64,000 bases of DNA from Amycolatopsis oliviviridis (GTDB lineage Bacteria > Actinomycetota > Actinomycetes > Mycobacteriales > Pseudonocardiaceae). This document shows positions 45,301 to 59,860 of this stretch, in pieces; positions within the stretch are counted from its first letter, which is position 1; each line of letters starts with the position of its first letter. Location of the stretch: NCBI RefSeq assembly GCF_014654365.1, contig NZ_BNAY01000001.1, forward strand, positions 62,001 to 126,000, given 5' to 3'. The notes beneath the pieces were generated by a model. The model had not been told where the DNA came from. It saw nothing but the letters and a program-made list of their open reading frames with translations, and ran no database searches. The position numbers and the translations under genes were made by a program.

Positions 45301-47656
45301 GGACCACGGGTTCTTCAGTGTGCTCAACCTCGTGCAGGCATGGGGCGAGCCGGTGCGGATCGACGTGCTGAGCACCGGCACCGCAGACGTCACCGGCACC
45401 GACCTGACCCGCCCCGAGCACGCCACGCTCGCCGGTATCGCCCGGGTGGTGCCGCTGGAGGCGCCGGGCACGGTGGTGCGCCGGATCGACGTGGTCGACG
45501 CTGACGCGGCCCGCCTGCAGGACGCGGTCGCCGAGCTGTTCCGCCCGGCCGACGCGGCGGCCGAGGTCGCGCTGCGGGCCGGCCGTCGCTGGGTGCTGGA
45601 CCACACCCAGCTCGAACTGCCCGCGACCGCCGAGCCGGTGCTGGCCGACGGCGGCCGGTATCTGATCACGGGCGGGACCGGCGGCATCGGCATCACACTC
45701 GCGGAGGACCTTGCCCGCCGGTTGCGGGCGAAGCTCGTGCTGCTCGCCCGCACCGGGTTGCCGCCGAGGCTGGAGTGGGACGGGCACCTGGCCGCGCACG
45801 GCGGCACCGACCGCGTCGGGCGCACGATGCTCGCCGTGCGGCGGATGGAGGCCGCGGGCGCGGTGGTGCACGTCGTCGCCGCCGACGTCACCGACGCGGC
45901 GCGCCTGCGCGAGGTGCGTGAGCTGGCCGAGCGCGAGTTCGGCGGCCTGGACGGGATCGTGCACGCCGCCGGGATGCCCGGCGGAGGTGTCGCCGAGGTG
46001 AAGGAGCGGGCCGCGGCCGAGGCCGTGCTGGCCCCGAAGATCGCCGGGACACTGGCTCTCGCCGAGGCGTTCGCCGACCTGCCGATGGACTTCGTCGCGC
46101 TGTGCTCGTCGATCACCGCGGTGGTCGGTGGCATCGGGCAGGTCGACTACTGCGCCGCCAACAACTTCCTCGACGCCTACGCGCGGGGCGGCCACGGCTG
46201 GCGGGCGCGGCTGGTCTCGCATGCCTGGGGTGGCTGGGACGAGGTCGGCATGGCCGCGGAGGTGGCCGCGCCGGCCACGATCCGCACCGCCCGGTCGCGG
46301 GCACTCGGCCCGGTCGAGCACCCCGTGCTGACCACACGCAGCGAGGACGGCGCGCACGGCCTCGTCTCGGCGGCCACGCACTGGCTGCTCGACGAGCACC
46401 GGATCGCCGGGGTGCCGGTGGTACCGGGCACGGGACACCTGGAGACCGTCCGCGCGGCGGTGGCCGCGGCGCTGCCGAAGCCCGGTGACGGGCACGTCGT
46501 CGAGCTGCGGGACGTCGCGTTCCTGGAGCCGTTCGGCGTCCCGGACGGCGCCACCGCGGAGTACCGCGTGGAGTTCGACGGCGACGATTTCACCGTGACC
46601 AGCCACGTCGCCGGTGCGAGCCGGACCCACGTGCGCGGATCCGCCGGATGGGTCACGGCCGAGGCGGCGTCCACTGTGGACATAGAGGCGGTGACCGGGC
46701 GGACCGAGCCGATCGACGACGGGAACGGCTTCGGCACCGGCCGCACCAGCATGGTCACCTTCGGCCCGCGCTGGGCCGCGCTGCGCGAACACCGCATCGG
46801 CGCACTGGAGGAGCTGGCCACGATCACGGCTCCCGAGGCGGCGGCGGGTGACGCCGGCGCGTGGGGGCTGCACCCGGCACTGCTGGACGTCGCGACCGCG
46901 TTCGGCCGCGGCCGGGGGAGCGGCACCTACCTGCCGATGAGCTACGGCCGGATCGTCGTGCACGACGTGCTCCCGGCGAGTTTCCGCAGTCACCTGCGCT
47001 ACCGCGACTCCGGTGGCGACCAGGTGGTGGCGGCCGACCTCTCGCTGTGCGACGACAGCGGCCGGGTGCTCGTCACGATCGAGGACTTCGTGCTGCGCCA
47101 GGTCGATCAGGACGCCGTCGGCGGCGGTCTGACTTCGGCGTCCGCTGCGTCCACTTCGTCCACTGTGGACACGGCGGCGACGTCGACCGGGATCCGGCCG
47201 GTGGACGGCGCCGAGGCGTTCGTCCGGGCGCTGACCCCGGGCCTCGGCGGGCAGGTGATCATCAGCACCCTCCCGGTGCGGGAGCTGATCGAGCGCCGGG
47301 TCAGCGCCGAGGAGCTCGACGAACCCGGCGAAGCGCCGGTGAAGGTGTCGGAGGACGACTACGTCGCCCCTCGCACCGACCTGGAGGCCGAGATCGCCCG
47401 CCAGTGGACCGAGCTGCTCGGTGTGGAGAAGATCGGCGTGCACGACGACTTCTTCGCCCTCGGCGGCAACTCGCTGGTCGCGATCCAGCTCATCGCCCAG
47501 GTGCGCAAGGCCACCGGCACGCGGCTGGCGATGAAGACGCTGTTCGAAGCGTCCACAGTGGCCACTCTGGCCGAGCGGATCGAGGAACTGCGCGCCGGCA
47601 AGGCCGAGGCGCCCGCAGAACCCGCCCGGACCACCATCCCCAAGCTCGAGCGCTGA
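42311..47656 (+). CDS. type I PKS module, KS-AT-KR-DH-ACP
   Basis: This 1781-aa protein starts at GTG 42311. KS is about 15-430 (Cys in TACSTS, His in EAHGTGT and NIGHL). AT is about 530-830 (GQGSQ, GHSVGEY, and HAFHS, the malonyl-type motif). KR is about 1115-1300 (GGTGGIG; catalytic Ser in CSSIT, Tyr and Asn in VDYCAANN). DH is about 1340-1610 (His in LLDEHRIAGVPVVPG, Asp in HPALLD). ACP Ser is in GGNSLVA near 1720. The usual type I order places DH before KR; here DH follows KR. The module should add a malonyl unit and reduce it to an alkene. No ER is present. Confidence 0.9.
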   Translation: MTHLPETGTGDPGAEPIAIVGLDVRVPGARDAWQFWRNLVDGVESIVPATREEMIARGAAPDTVDDPSWVNATAVVDGFDEFDAELFGMTSREAEITDPQHRLFLQSCHAALTDAGYDPARFDGAIGVYGGSGGTGYLKENLLRNERILASQHGGIGISTGNQPSYLTTSVSYKLNLRGPSLAVFTACSTSLVAVHLACEALRNGECDMALAGGVNIEMPHGIGYMGVEGFTSPDGHVRAFDADANGTVWSSGVGVVLVKRLSQAIEDGDHIRGVVLGNAINNDGATKVGFSAPSVSGQTEAVAQAVGMAGVDPRTIGYVEAHGTGTALGDPIEITALSTVYGNGVADTGWCAIGSVKSNIGHLSQAAGVVSLIKAVLVMEHGLIPPTVNYHEPNPGIDFPASPFYPAREVKKWEAGPAPRRAGVSSFGVGGTNAHVVLEEAPVPQRRRTPHPAHLLRVSANTAEALSAAVDRLAERLAGDVDLDLADVAHTLAAGRTEYPHRAVVVARDPEDAVDGLRDSRRLVSAQAGETNVAFLFPGQGSQYGGMGAELYEAEPVFAAAVDECLRLLEPGLPELRDLIFRPGGEQALRETRVTQPALFVVEYALAKLWQSWGVRPATMIGHSVGEYVAATVAGVFTLPDALNLVATRGRLMQSMPAGAMLAVQLDEESVATRLPGSLAIAGVNGPGTCVVAGPSDAVADFAATLKASGVQCRELVTSHAFHSPMMDPVLAEFTEAVAAVTRTAPALPFLSNVTGDWITDAQAADPAYWASHLRQAVRFGDCVKTLFARGGRWALLECGPGHQLAGLARGQVPKGMPAPQPSLPGRTERIGDVETLYGAAGLLWTNGVSLEPRTFGASGHRVPLPGYPYARTRYWVDPDPVTDARPARSSGPLPLSEWFAVPAWRQAEPDLRHEAFSNALVFTADGVLPGLLRDAGVTVTEVRPGDGFTAAETGFTVRPGVREDYDALVAALPARPERVVHAWTLAGDERGMAAQDHGFFSVLNLVQAWGEPVRIDVLSTGTADVTGTDLTRPEHATLAGIARVVPLEAPGTVVRRIDVVDADAARLQDAVAELFRPADAAAEVALRAGRRWVLDHTQLELPATAEPVLADGGRYLITGGTGGIGITLAEDLARRLRAKLVLLARTGLPPRLEWDGHLAAHGGTDRVGRTMLAVRRMEAAGAVVHVVAADVTDAARLREVRELAEREFGGLDGIVHAAGMPGGGVAEVKERAAAEAVLAPKIAGTLALAEAFADLPMDFVALCSSITAVVGGIGQVDYCAANNFLDAYARGGHGWRARLVSHAWGGWDEVGMAAEVAAPATIRTARSRALGPVEHPVLTTRSEDGAHGLVSAATHWLLDEHRIAGVPVVPGTGHLETVRAAVAAALPKPGDGHVVELRDVAFLEPFGVPDGATAEYRVEFDGDDFTVTSHVAGASRTHVRGSAGWVTAEAASTVDIEAVTGRTEPIDDGNGFGTGRTSMVTFGPRWAALREHRIGALEELATITAPEAAAGDAGAWGLHPALLDVATAFGRGRGSGTYLPMSYGRIVVHDVLPASFRSHLRYRDSGGDQVVAADLSLCDDSGRVLVTIEDFVLRQVDQDAVGGGLTSASAASTSSTVDTAATSTGIRPVDGAEAFVRALTPGLGGQVIISTLPVRELIERRVSAEELDEPGEAPVKVSEDDYVAPRTDLEAEIARQWTELLGVEKIGVHDDFFALGGNSLVAIQLIAQVRKATGTRLAMKTLFEASTVATLAERIEELRAGKAEAPAEPARTTIPKLER

Positions 47657-47690
47657 GCCGAGATGTGTCCGGAAAGCGTCCGTACCCCAG

Positions 47691-47765
47691 CGAACACGCG
47701 TGCTTGGAGCCCGAACACGCGTGCTTGGAGCCCGAACACGCGTGCTTGGAGTCCGAACACACGTG
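47691..47765. repeat. 21-bp tandem repeats, set A (3.5 copies)
   Basis: The unit CGAACACGCGTGCTTGGAGC(C) is repeated at 47691, 47712 and 47733, with a partial fourth copy at 47754. Each carries the palindrome CACGCGTG (CACACGTG in the last) at exact 21-bp spacing. It lies in the only long gap inside the NRPS-PKS operon. Confidence 0.85.
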
Positions 47766-47782
47766 AGGCCGGATTCCGCGCC

Positions 47783-47848
47783 GTGATCCGGCTGGACGCA
47801 CGCGTGATCCGGCTCGGCGCACGCGTGATCCGGCTGGGCGCACGCGTG
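47783..47848. repeat. 21-bp tandem repeats, set B (3 copies)
   Basis: The unit GTGATCCGGCTGGACGCACG(C) is repeated at 47783, 47804 and 47825 with one or two changes. Each junction again creates CACGCGTG (47799, 47820, 47841). It is a different unit from set A but has the same 21-bp period and palindrome. It ends 33 nt before the next NRPS start. Confidence 0.85.
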
Positions 47849-47880
47849 GACAGACCAACAGACACTGAGAACAGGAAATC

Positions 47881-50800
47881 ATGAGCGACACGAAGGAATG
47901 GACGTTTCCGGCCTCGTTCGGGCAGGAGCGGATCTGGTTGTCCGGCCAGCTCGACCCGGCGTCCCCGGTGTACAACCTGCACTGCCAGGCCCGGCTGGAC
48001 CGCCCGCTGACCGCGGCGCAGTGGCGCACCGCGCTCGGCGTCATCGTCGGACGGCACGAGGCGCTGCGCACGTCGTTCCGCATGGACGGCGGCGCGCTCG
48101 TGCAAGTGGTGCACGCCGAGGTGCCGATCGAGCCCGAGGTGCACGATCTGCGGGACCTGCCCGCCGACGCCCGCGGTGACCGGCTCGCCGAACTCGTCGG
48201 CGCGGTCTCCCACGCGGCCATCCCGCTCGACTCGCCGCCGCCGTGGCGGGCGCAGGTGTGCCGCGTGGCCGACGACGAGTGGGTGCTCACGTTCGTCGTG
48301 CACCACACGGTGTTCGACGCCGGCTCGGTGCGGGTGCTGGGGGCCGAGCTGGGCGAGGCGTGCGACGCCGTGTTCGAGGGCCGCGAGCCGAAGCTGCCCG
48401 AGCTGGCCATCCAGTACCCGGACTACTCGGCCTGGCAGCGCGGGCAGCTCGAAGCGTCCAGTGAACAGCTGGACTACTGGCGGACGCAGCTCGCCGGGCT
48501 GCCGCCGGTGCATTGCCTGCCCACCGACCGGCCGCGGCCGTCGGAGCTGACGTTCGCCGGTGATCAGGTGGACTTCGCCCTCCCGGAGGGACTGATCGAC
48601 CGGGTCGGCGAGCTGGGCCGGGAGCTCTCGGCGTCGCCGTTCATGGTGCTGCTGGCCGGTTACGCGGCACTCCTGTCGCGACTGTCCAGAGTGGACGATG
48701 TCGTCGTCGGTGTCCCGGTCGCCGGCCGAGACCTGCCCGAGCTGGCCGACCTGATCGGCATGTTCGTCAACCAGATGGCCGTACGCGTCGACTGTTCGGG
48801 CGCGCCCGCGTTCACCGAACTGGTCGGCCGGGTCCGGACCACGCTGCTGGAAGCGATCGATCACAGCCAGGTGCCGTTCCAGACGGTCGCCGAGGCGGCC
48901 GGGATCGAGCGCGACCCCGGCGTGCAGGCGCTGTACCAGCTCGGCTTCAACTTCCTGCCCGACTCGGGGCTGGAGCCGATCCGCTCGGCCACCGCGAAGG
49001 ACGACATCGCGATCGACCTGAGCGCCGTGGACGGCAGGCTCGTCTACCGCACCGACCTGTTCGACCGCGAGACCGCCGAAGCCGTGGCCGAGCGGTACCT
49101 GCGGCTGCTCGTCGCGGCGCTGGCCGATCCGGCCCGGTCGATCGCGGACCTTCCGCTGCTGTCGGACGCCGAGCGCGAACTCGTCCTGACCGGGTGGAAC
49201 CCGGCAGAACTGTCCACTTCGGACGCGACACCCGTGCACGCCCGGTTCGAGGCCCAGGTGCGGCGGACCCCGGACGCGCCCGCCGTCGACTTCGGCGGGG
49301 TTCGCCTGACGTACGCCGAGTTGAACGCGCGGGCCAATCGCGTCGCACACCGGCTGCGTGAACTGGGCGCCGGTCCCGGCACCGTCGTCGGCGTGTGCGT
49401 GCCGAACTCGGCGGACCTGCTGACCGGTGTGCTCGGGGTGCTGAAGAGCGGCGCGGCCTACGTCCCGCTCGACCCGGCCAACCCGGCCCCGCGGCAAGCG
49501 CTGATCCTCGCGGACGCGAGCGTGCCGTTCGCGCTGGTCACCGGAGAGTCCACACTGGACACCAAGACGCTGGCCCTGGACGACCCGGCCGAGTGGTCCG
49601 CCGCGGCCACCGAGGACCCGGAACCGGCGGCCGGGCCGGGCGACGTCGCCTATGTGATCTACACGTCGGGTTCGACCGGGCGGCCCAAGGGCGTCGACGT
49701 CGAGCATCGGGCCGTCGACACGTACCTTGCGTGGGCGCGTGAGGCGTACCCCGGGTTGGCCGGACGGGCGTTGCTGCACACGTCGCCGTCGTTCGACCTC
49801 ACCGTGACGACGCTGCTCGGCACCCTCACCGCCGGGGGCGCGGTGGTCGACGGAGGCAGGCCGACGTTCGTCAAGGCGACCCCGACACACCTCGCCGTCC
49901 TCTCCGAGGAGCTGTTCCCGACGGGTGAGCTGGTGCTCGGCGGCGAGGCGCTGACCGCCGAGGCCGTCCAGCCGTGGCGGGAGCGGCACCCCGGCACGCT
50001 CGTCGTCAACGAGTACGGCCCGACCGAGGCCACGGTCGGCTGCGTCGTGCACCGGATCGAACCCGGGGACGAACTGCCGTCCGGTCCGGTCCTGATCGGC
50101 CGTCCGGTGACCGGCACCCGCGTGTACGTCCTCGACGAGCGACGGCAGCCGGTGCCGCCGGGCGTCCCGGGCGAACTGTATGTCGCCGGGCCGCAGCTCG
50201 CCCGCGGCTACCGCGGGCTGCCGGACTCGACCGCGGGCAAGTTCATCGAGGGACCGTCCGGCCGGATGTACGCGACCGGCGACCTCGTCCGCTGGCGTCG
50301 CGACGGCACGCTCGACTACCTCGGCCGCGCCGACGAGCAGGTGAAGCTGCGCGGCTACCGTATCGAGCCCGGCGAGGTCGAAGCGGCGCTGCGCGAGCTG
50401 CCGGAGGTACGGGACGCGGCCGTGGCGGTGCGCGGCGACACGCTCGTCGGCTACGTCGTCGGCAGCACCGAGGGGGCGGCCGACGCCCTGCGGAAGACCT
50501 TGCCGGACTACCTGGTGCCGACCCGGTTCGTGACGCTCGACGCGCTGCCGATGGCGGCCAGCGGCAAGCTCGACCGGGCCGCGCTGCCGGACCCCGAACC
50601 CGGCGAGGCGCCGGCGTACGTCGCGCCCCGGACCGCGGCCGAAGAACTCGTCGCCGAGGTGCTCGGCGAGCTGCTCGGCGTCGACGACCTCGGCGCGCAC
50701 GACGACTTCTTCGCCCGTGGCGGCAACTCGCTGCTGGCGATCCGCGCGATGGCCCGGCTCCGCAAACAGCTTGAGGTCGACATCCCGGTGCGGGGGCTGT

Positions 50801-50915
50801 TCACGCTCACCACCGTCGCCGGGCTCGCCGCCGAAATCGAGCGGCGGCTCGCCGAGGACCTCGACCAGCTCAGCGACGAAGAGGTCCAGCGCCAGCTGGC
50901 CGAAGGCGAGCTCTC

Positions 50916-50919
<4 letters not shown>
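47881..50919 (+). CDS. NRPS module C-A-PCP, Asn/Asp-type A domain
   Basis: This 1012-aa protein starts at ATG 47881 with ACAGGAA upstream. C domain is about 8-440 with HHTVFDA (the last Gly of HHxxxDG is Ala). A domain is about 460-900 (YTSGSTGRPKG, NEYGPTE, ASGKLD). PCP Ser is in GGNSLLA near 950. The eyeballed pocket code is D-L-T-K-V-G-E-V-G-K, one residue from the classic asparagine code DLTKLGEVGK and related to aspartate codes, so Asn is most likely and Asp possible. A SyrP-like hydroxylase is encoded downstream and could make the beta-hydroxy form. No epimerase is present. Confidence 0.9.
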
Positions 50920-56347
<5,428 letters not shown>

Positions 56348-56351
<4 letters not shown>

Positions 56352-57619
56352 GTACGGCAGTGCTGGTCAGGGAGGCCCGCGGGCACTGGGTCGGCGAGGT
56401 CGCGCCTGCCGTGCGGGCGGCCGGGCACCGCGTGGTGCTGCTCGCCCCGCCGATGGACGAGGCCGAGCGGGCCGCGTTGACAGGTGTGGTGGACGACGTC
56501 GTCGCGCTCGACGACGTCCACGACCCGGAAGCCGTCGCGGCGAAGGTCCGCGAGATCGCCGGTGACGCGCCGGCCGGCATCTTCACCGGCTCGGACGGCG
56601 CCATCGCGAGCACCGCCCAGGCAGCGGAACTGCTCGGGGTGGCGCGCTGCCCGGCGTCGGTGTTCGCCTTGTGCGCGAACAAGTTCGCGGTCCGGGAGGC
56701 CCTTGCCACGGCCGGGTTGCCCGGCCCCGCGCACGCCCTGATCTCGTCGGCCGCGGAGGCGGCGTCGGTGGCTTCGGCGGTCGGGCTCCCGGCGATCGTC
56801 AAACCGGTCAACGGCGCGGGCAGCAACCTCGTCCGCGTCGTGTCCACTGTGGATGAACTGGCGGCCGCGTACGAGCTGCTGGCCGCGCGGCTGCCCGAGT
56901 CCGCGGACCCGCGCTACCACCGTCCACTGGGGACACTGGACCCGTCGCGGACGTTCCTCGTAGAAGGGTTCCTGCATGGCCCGGAGTACGCAGTGGACGT
57001 GCTGGTCCGTGACGGGGTGGCCGAGCCGGTCGAGATCCTCGACAAGCCGCTGATCGACGAGCGGAAGTTCGAGCTGGCGCTGTCGTGCCCGCCCGCCGGG
57101 CTCACCGGCGACCGCGCCGAGCTGGTCACCGCGGCGGCGGTCGCCGCGGTCCGCGCGCTGGGTCTCGACAACACCTGCGCCCACGTCGAGCTGATCGACG
57201 ACGCCGACCGCGGCCCGACGATCGTCGAGGTCAACGCCGGTCGCCCGGCCGGGTCGATCATGCCGCTGCTGGCGAAGCTGCGCACCGGCATCGACGTGTT
57301 CGCCGAGCTGGCGGCGCTCGCGGTGGGGGCCCCGCCGCCAGAGCGGGAACCCGCGAAACTGCCGATCCCGCTGGGCATGCTGATCCTCTACGCGGCCGGT
57401 TCGGGCCGGTTGACGCGGATCGGCGGGCTCGACGAGATCGCCGACCTGCCCGAGGTGATCGACGTCGTCACCACCGTCTCGCCGGGACAGGTGCTCACCG
57501 ACGAGCAGGAGACCTACGCGGTCAACCTCGTCGTGGCGGGGTTCGCCGATCACGACGACCTCGCCGCCCTGCACGCGGAGGCGAGCAAGCTCGTCCAGCT
57601 GGACCTGGAGGACGTGTGA
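56348..57619 (+). CDS. ATP-grasp carboxylate-amine ligase (first of a tandem pair)
   Basis: This 423-aa protein starts at ATG 56348 within the preceding stop. An N-terminal Rossmann-like domain precedes the ATP-grasp fold: the central ATP-binding lysine strand LPAIVKPVNGAGSNLV, then FLVEGFLHGPEYAVDVLV, and the metal-binding AHVELIDD...TIVEVNAGRPAGS. It resembles L-amino-acid ligases of the DdaF/BacD type, which form amide bonds through acyl phosphates. Encoded directly after the terminal NRPS, it could build a dipeptide precursor or add an amino acid after release. The tandem paralogue follows by a 4-nt overlap. Confidence 0.85.
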
Positions 57620-58893
57620 ACACCGCGTTCGTGGTCCGGGAGACCGCCGGGCAGTGGATCGCCGACGTCGTGGCAGCCGTGCGCGCGGCCGGGCTGGGGG
57701 CCGAGCTGGTCACCCAGCCCCTGGAGCCGGCCGAGCAGGCACAGCTGGCGGACTTGGTGGACGGCTTCGTCTTCGTCGACGACGTCCGTGACGCCGAAGC
57801 CGTGGCCGAGGCGATCCGGGCGCGGACCGCGCGTCCGGCCGGGGTGGTGACCGCCGCCGAGGGAATCATCGCGAGCGTCGCCCGTGCGGCCGAGCTGCTC
57901 GGCGTCGCGCGCTGCCCGGCGTCGGTGTTCACCGTGACGCACAACAAGTTCGCGGTCCGGCAGGTGCTCGCCGCGGCCGGGTTGCCGGGGCCGCGCTGCG
58001 CCCTGATCTCCGCCGAGTCCGAGGCGGCGTCGGTGGCCGCGGTGGTCGGGCTCCCGGCGATCGTCAAGCCGGTGAACGGCGCTGCGAGCAATCTCGTGCG
58101 CACGGTGTCCACTGTGGACGAACTGGCGACGGCGTACCGGCTGCTGGCCGAGCGGTTGCCGCTGTCGGAGGACACCCGGTACCACCGGCTCATCGGTGGC
58201 GGGCCGTCGCCGATCGACCCGCTGAAGGTGTTCCTCGTCGAAGGCCTGCTGCGCGGCCCGGAGTACGCGGTCGACGTCCTGGTGCGCGACGGCGTCGCGG
58301 AGCCGGTGGCCGTGGTGGAGAAGCCGCTGATCGACGAGCGCAAATTCGAACTGGGCATGGTCTGCCCGCCGCTCGAACTGTCCGAAGAGGACACCGAACG
58401 GCTGTTCGCGGCGGCGACGGCCGCCGCGCTCGCGCTGGGCCTGGACAACACCTGCGCGCACGTGGAGCTGATCGACGACGCCGAGCTGGGCCCGGTGATC
58501 GTCGAGGTGAACGCGGGCCGTCCGGCAGGCGGCGCCCAGCCGGTGCTGCTGAAGCTCGCGACCGGCATCGACGTCGTCGCCGAGGCCGTGTCGCTGGCAC
58601 TGGGCACGCCACCGCCCGCACGGGGTGCGGGCCTGCCGGTGCCGGTGGGCTACCTGATCTTCTATGCCGAGGGCACCGGGCGGCTGGTCCGCGTCGACGG
58701 CACCGACGAGGTCGCCGACCTGCCCGAGGTCCTGGAGGTCGTCACGATCGTGCGCCCCGGCCAGCTGCTCACCGACGACCAGGAGATCTACGCGGTGAAC
58801 GTGCTCGCCGCGGGGTTCGCCGACACCGAAGACCTCGCCGCGCTGCACGCCGAGGCCGCCAAGCTGATCCGATTCGAACTGGAGGAGTCATGA
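57616..58893 (+). CDS. ATP-grasp carboxylate-amine ligase (second of a tandem pair)
   Basis: This 425-aa protein starts at GTG 57616, overlapping the previous stop. It is a close paralogue of the preceding gene in every block: FVVRETAGQWIADV, LGVARCPASVF, LPAIVKPVNGAASNLV, GPEYAVDVLVRDGVAEPV, ERKFEL, DNTCAHVELIDDA, EVNAGRPAGG. All ATP-grasp metal and nucleotide residues appear kept in both copies. The two may act on different substrates or as a heteromer. Retention of both within a coupled operon argues that each is needed. Confidence 0.85.
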   Translation: MNTAFVVRETAGQWIADVVAAVRAAGLGAELVTQPLEPAEQAQLADLVDGFVFVDDVRDAEAVAEAIRARTARPAGVVTAAEGIIASVARAAELLGVARCPASVFTVTHNKFAVRQVLAAAGLPGPRCALISAESEAASVAAVVGLPAIVKPVNGAASNLVRTVSTVDELATAYRLLAERLPLSEDTRYHRLIGGGPSPIDPLKVFLVEGLLRGPEYAVDVLVRDGVAEPVAVVEKPLIDERKFELGMVCPPLELSEEDTERLFAAATAAALALGLDNTCAHVELIDDAELGPVIVEVNAGRPAGGAQPVLLKLATGIDVVAEAVSLALGTPPPARGAGLPVPVGYLIFYAEGTGRLVRVDGTDEVADLPEVLEVVTIVRPGQLLTDDQEIYAVNVLAAGFADTEDLAALHAEAAKLIRFELEES

Positions 58894-59834
58894 CCGCCGA
58901 ACTCGCGGCGAACCTCGACGGTGCCCATCACGTCGAGGGCAACGAACACACCAAGCTCACCGTGTACGCGGCCACGGGCCTGGACTGGGTGCGCGCGCAC
59001 CGCGAAGCGCTGCAGGACCGGCTGCGCGAGCACGGCGCGATCCTGCTGCGCGGGATGCCCGCTGATCTGACGGTGTTCAACCAGGTCACCGAGGAGATCG
59101 GCGGCTCGCTGCTGACGTACACGGAACGGTCGACGCCGCGGTCGGCGGTCCAGGGCAACATCTACACCTCGACGGAGTACCCGCCCGCCGAGTCGATCCC
59201 GATGCACAACGAGAACTCGTACTCGGCGCACTGGCCCGCGCGCCTGTTCTTCCTGTGCGACACGGCGGCCGAAACCGGTGGCGCGACGCCGATCGCCGAC
59301 AGCCGCGCGATGTACCGCCTGCTGCCGTCGGACCTGCGCGAGCGGTTCGCGGACGGCATCGCCTACACCCGGGCGTTCCGGGAAGGCCTCGGGCTGACCT
59401 GGCAGGACGCGTTCCAGACCGACGACCGGCAGGCGGTGGAGGACTACTGCACCGCCAACGGACAGACGTACGAGTGGACCGACGAGGGCCTGCGCACGCG
59501 GCACGTGCGCCCGTCCTTCGCCGCGGAACCGCACACCGGCGCGATGGTGTGGTTCAACCAGGCCAACCTGTTCCACGTCTCGAGCCTGGGGGAGGAGGTC
59601 AGCGAGGCGCTGCTGGAGCTGTACCCCGAGGAAGACCTGCCCCGCAACGCGTACTTCGCCGACGGCTCGCCGATCCCGGAGGCGGACCTGATCGCGATCA
59701 AGGCGGCGTACGACGAGGTCAGCTACGCGTTCCCGTGGCAGCCGGGCGACATCATGGTGATCAACAACATGCTGATGGCGCACGGACGCGAGCCGTTCAC
59801 GGGCAAGCGGCGGACCCTGGTCGCGATGACCTGA
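58890..59834 (+). CDS. SyrP-like TauD/TfdA Fe(II)/2-oxoglutarate dioxygenase
   Basis: This 314-aa protein starts at ATG 58890 (ATGA overlap). It has the facial triad His-x-Glu in MHNENSYSAHWP near residue 110 and the distal His in NMLMAHGREPF, plus the 2-oxoglutarate Arg in GKRRTLVAM at the C-terminus. The HNEN context and length match SyrP-type enzymes, which use Glu in place of Asp and beta-hydroxylate carrier-bound aspartate in NRPS pathways. Here the likely substrate is the Asn/Asp residue of the module at 47881-50919. It is the last gene of the operon and converges with the NACHT gene 26 nt away. Confidence 0.88.
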   Translation: MTAELAANLDGAHHVEGNEHTKLTVYAATGLDWVRAHREALQDRLREHGAILLRGMPADLTVFNQVTEEIGGSLLTYTERSTPRSAVQGNIYTSTEYPPAESIPMHNENSYSAHWPARLFFLCDTAAETGGATPIADSRAMYRLLPSDLRERFADGIAYTRAFREGLGLTWQDAFQTDDRQAVEDYCTANGQTYEWTDEGLRTRHVRPSFAAEPHTGAMVWFNQANLFHVSSLGEEVSEALLELYPEEDLPRNAYFADGSPIPEADLIAIKAAYDEVSYAFPWQPGDIMVINNMLMAHGREPFTGKRRTLVAMT

Positions 59835-59860
59835 CCCGGCTGAGGGCTTCGAGCGGCCGT

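Noticed and set aside
47691..47848. CRISPR array
   Set aside because: The 21-bp units are contiguous with no spacers and no cas genes are present.
47663..47884. Small plus-strand gene encoding NTRAWSP and VIRLGAR repeats
   Set aside because: The 21-bp DNA repeats (7 codons) stay open in several frames on both strands; the DNA palindromes, not the peptides, are the constant element.
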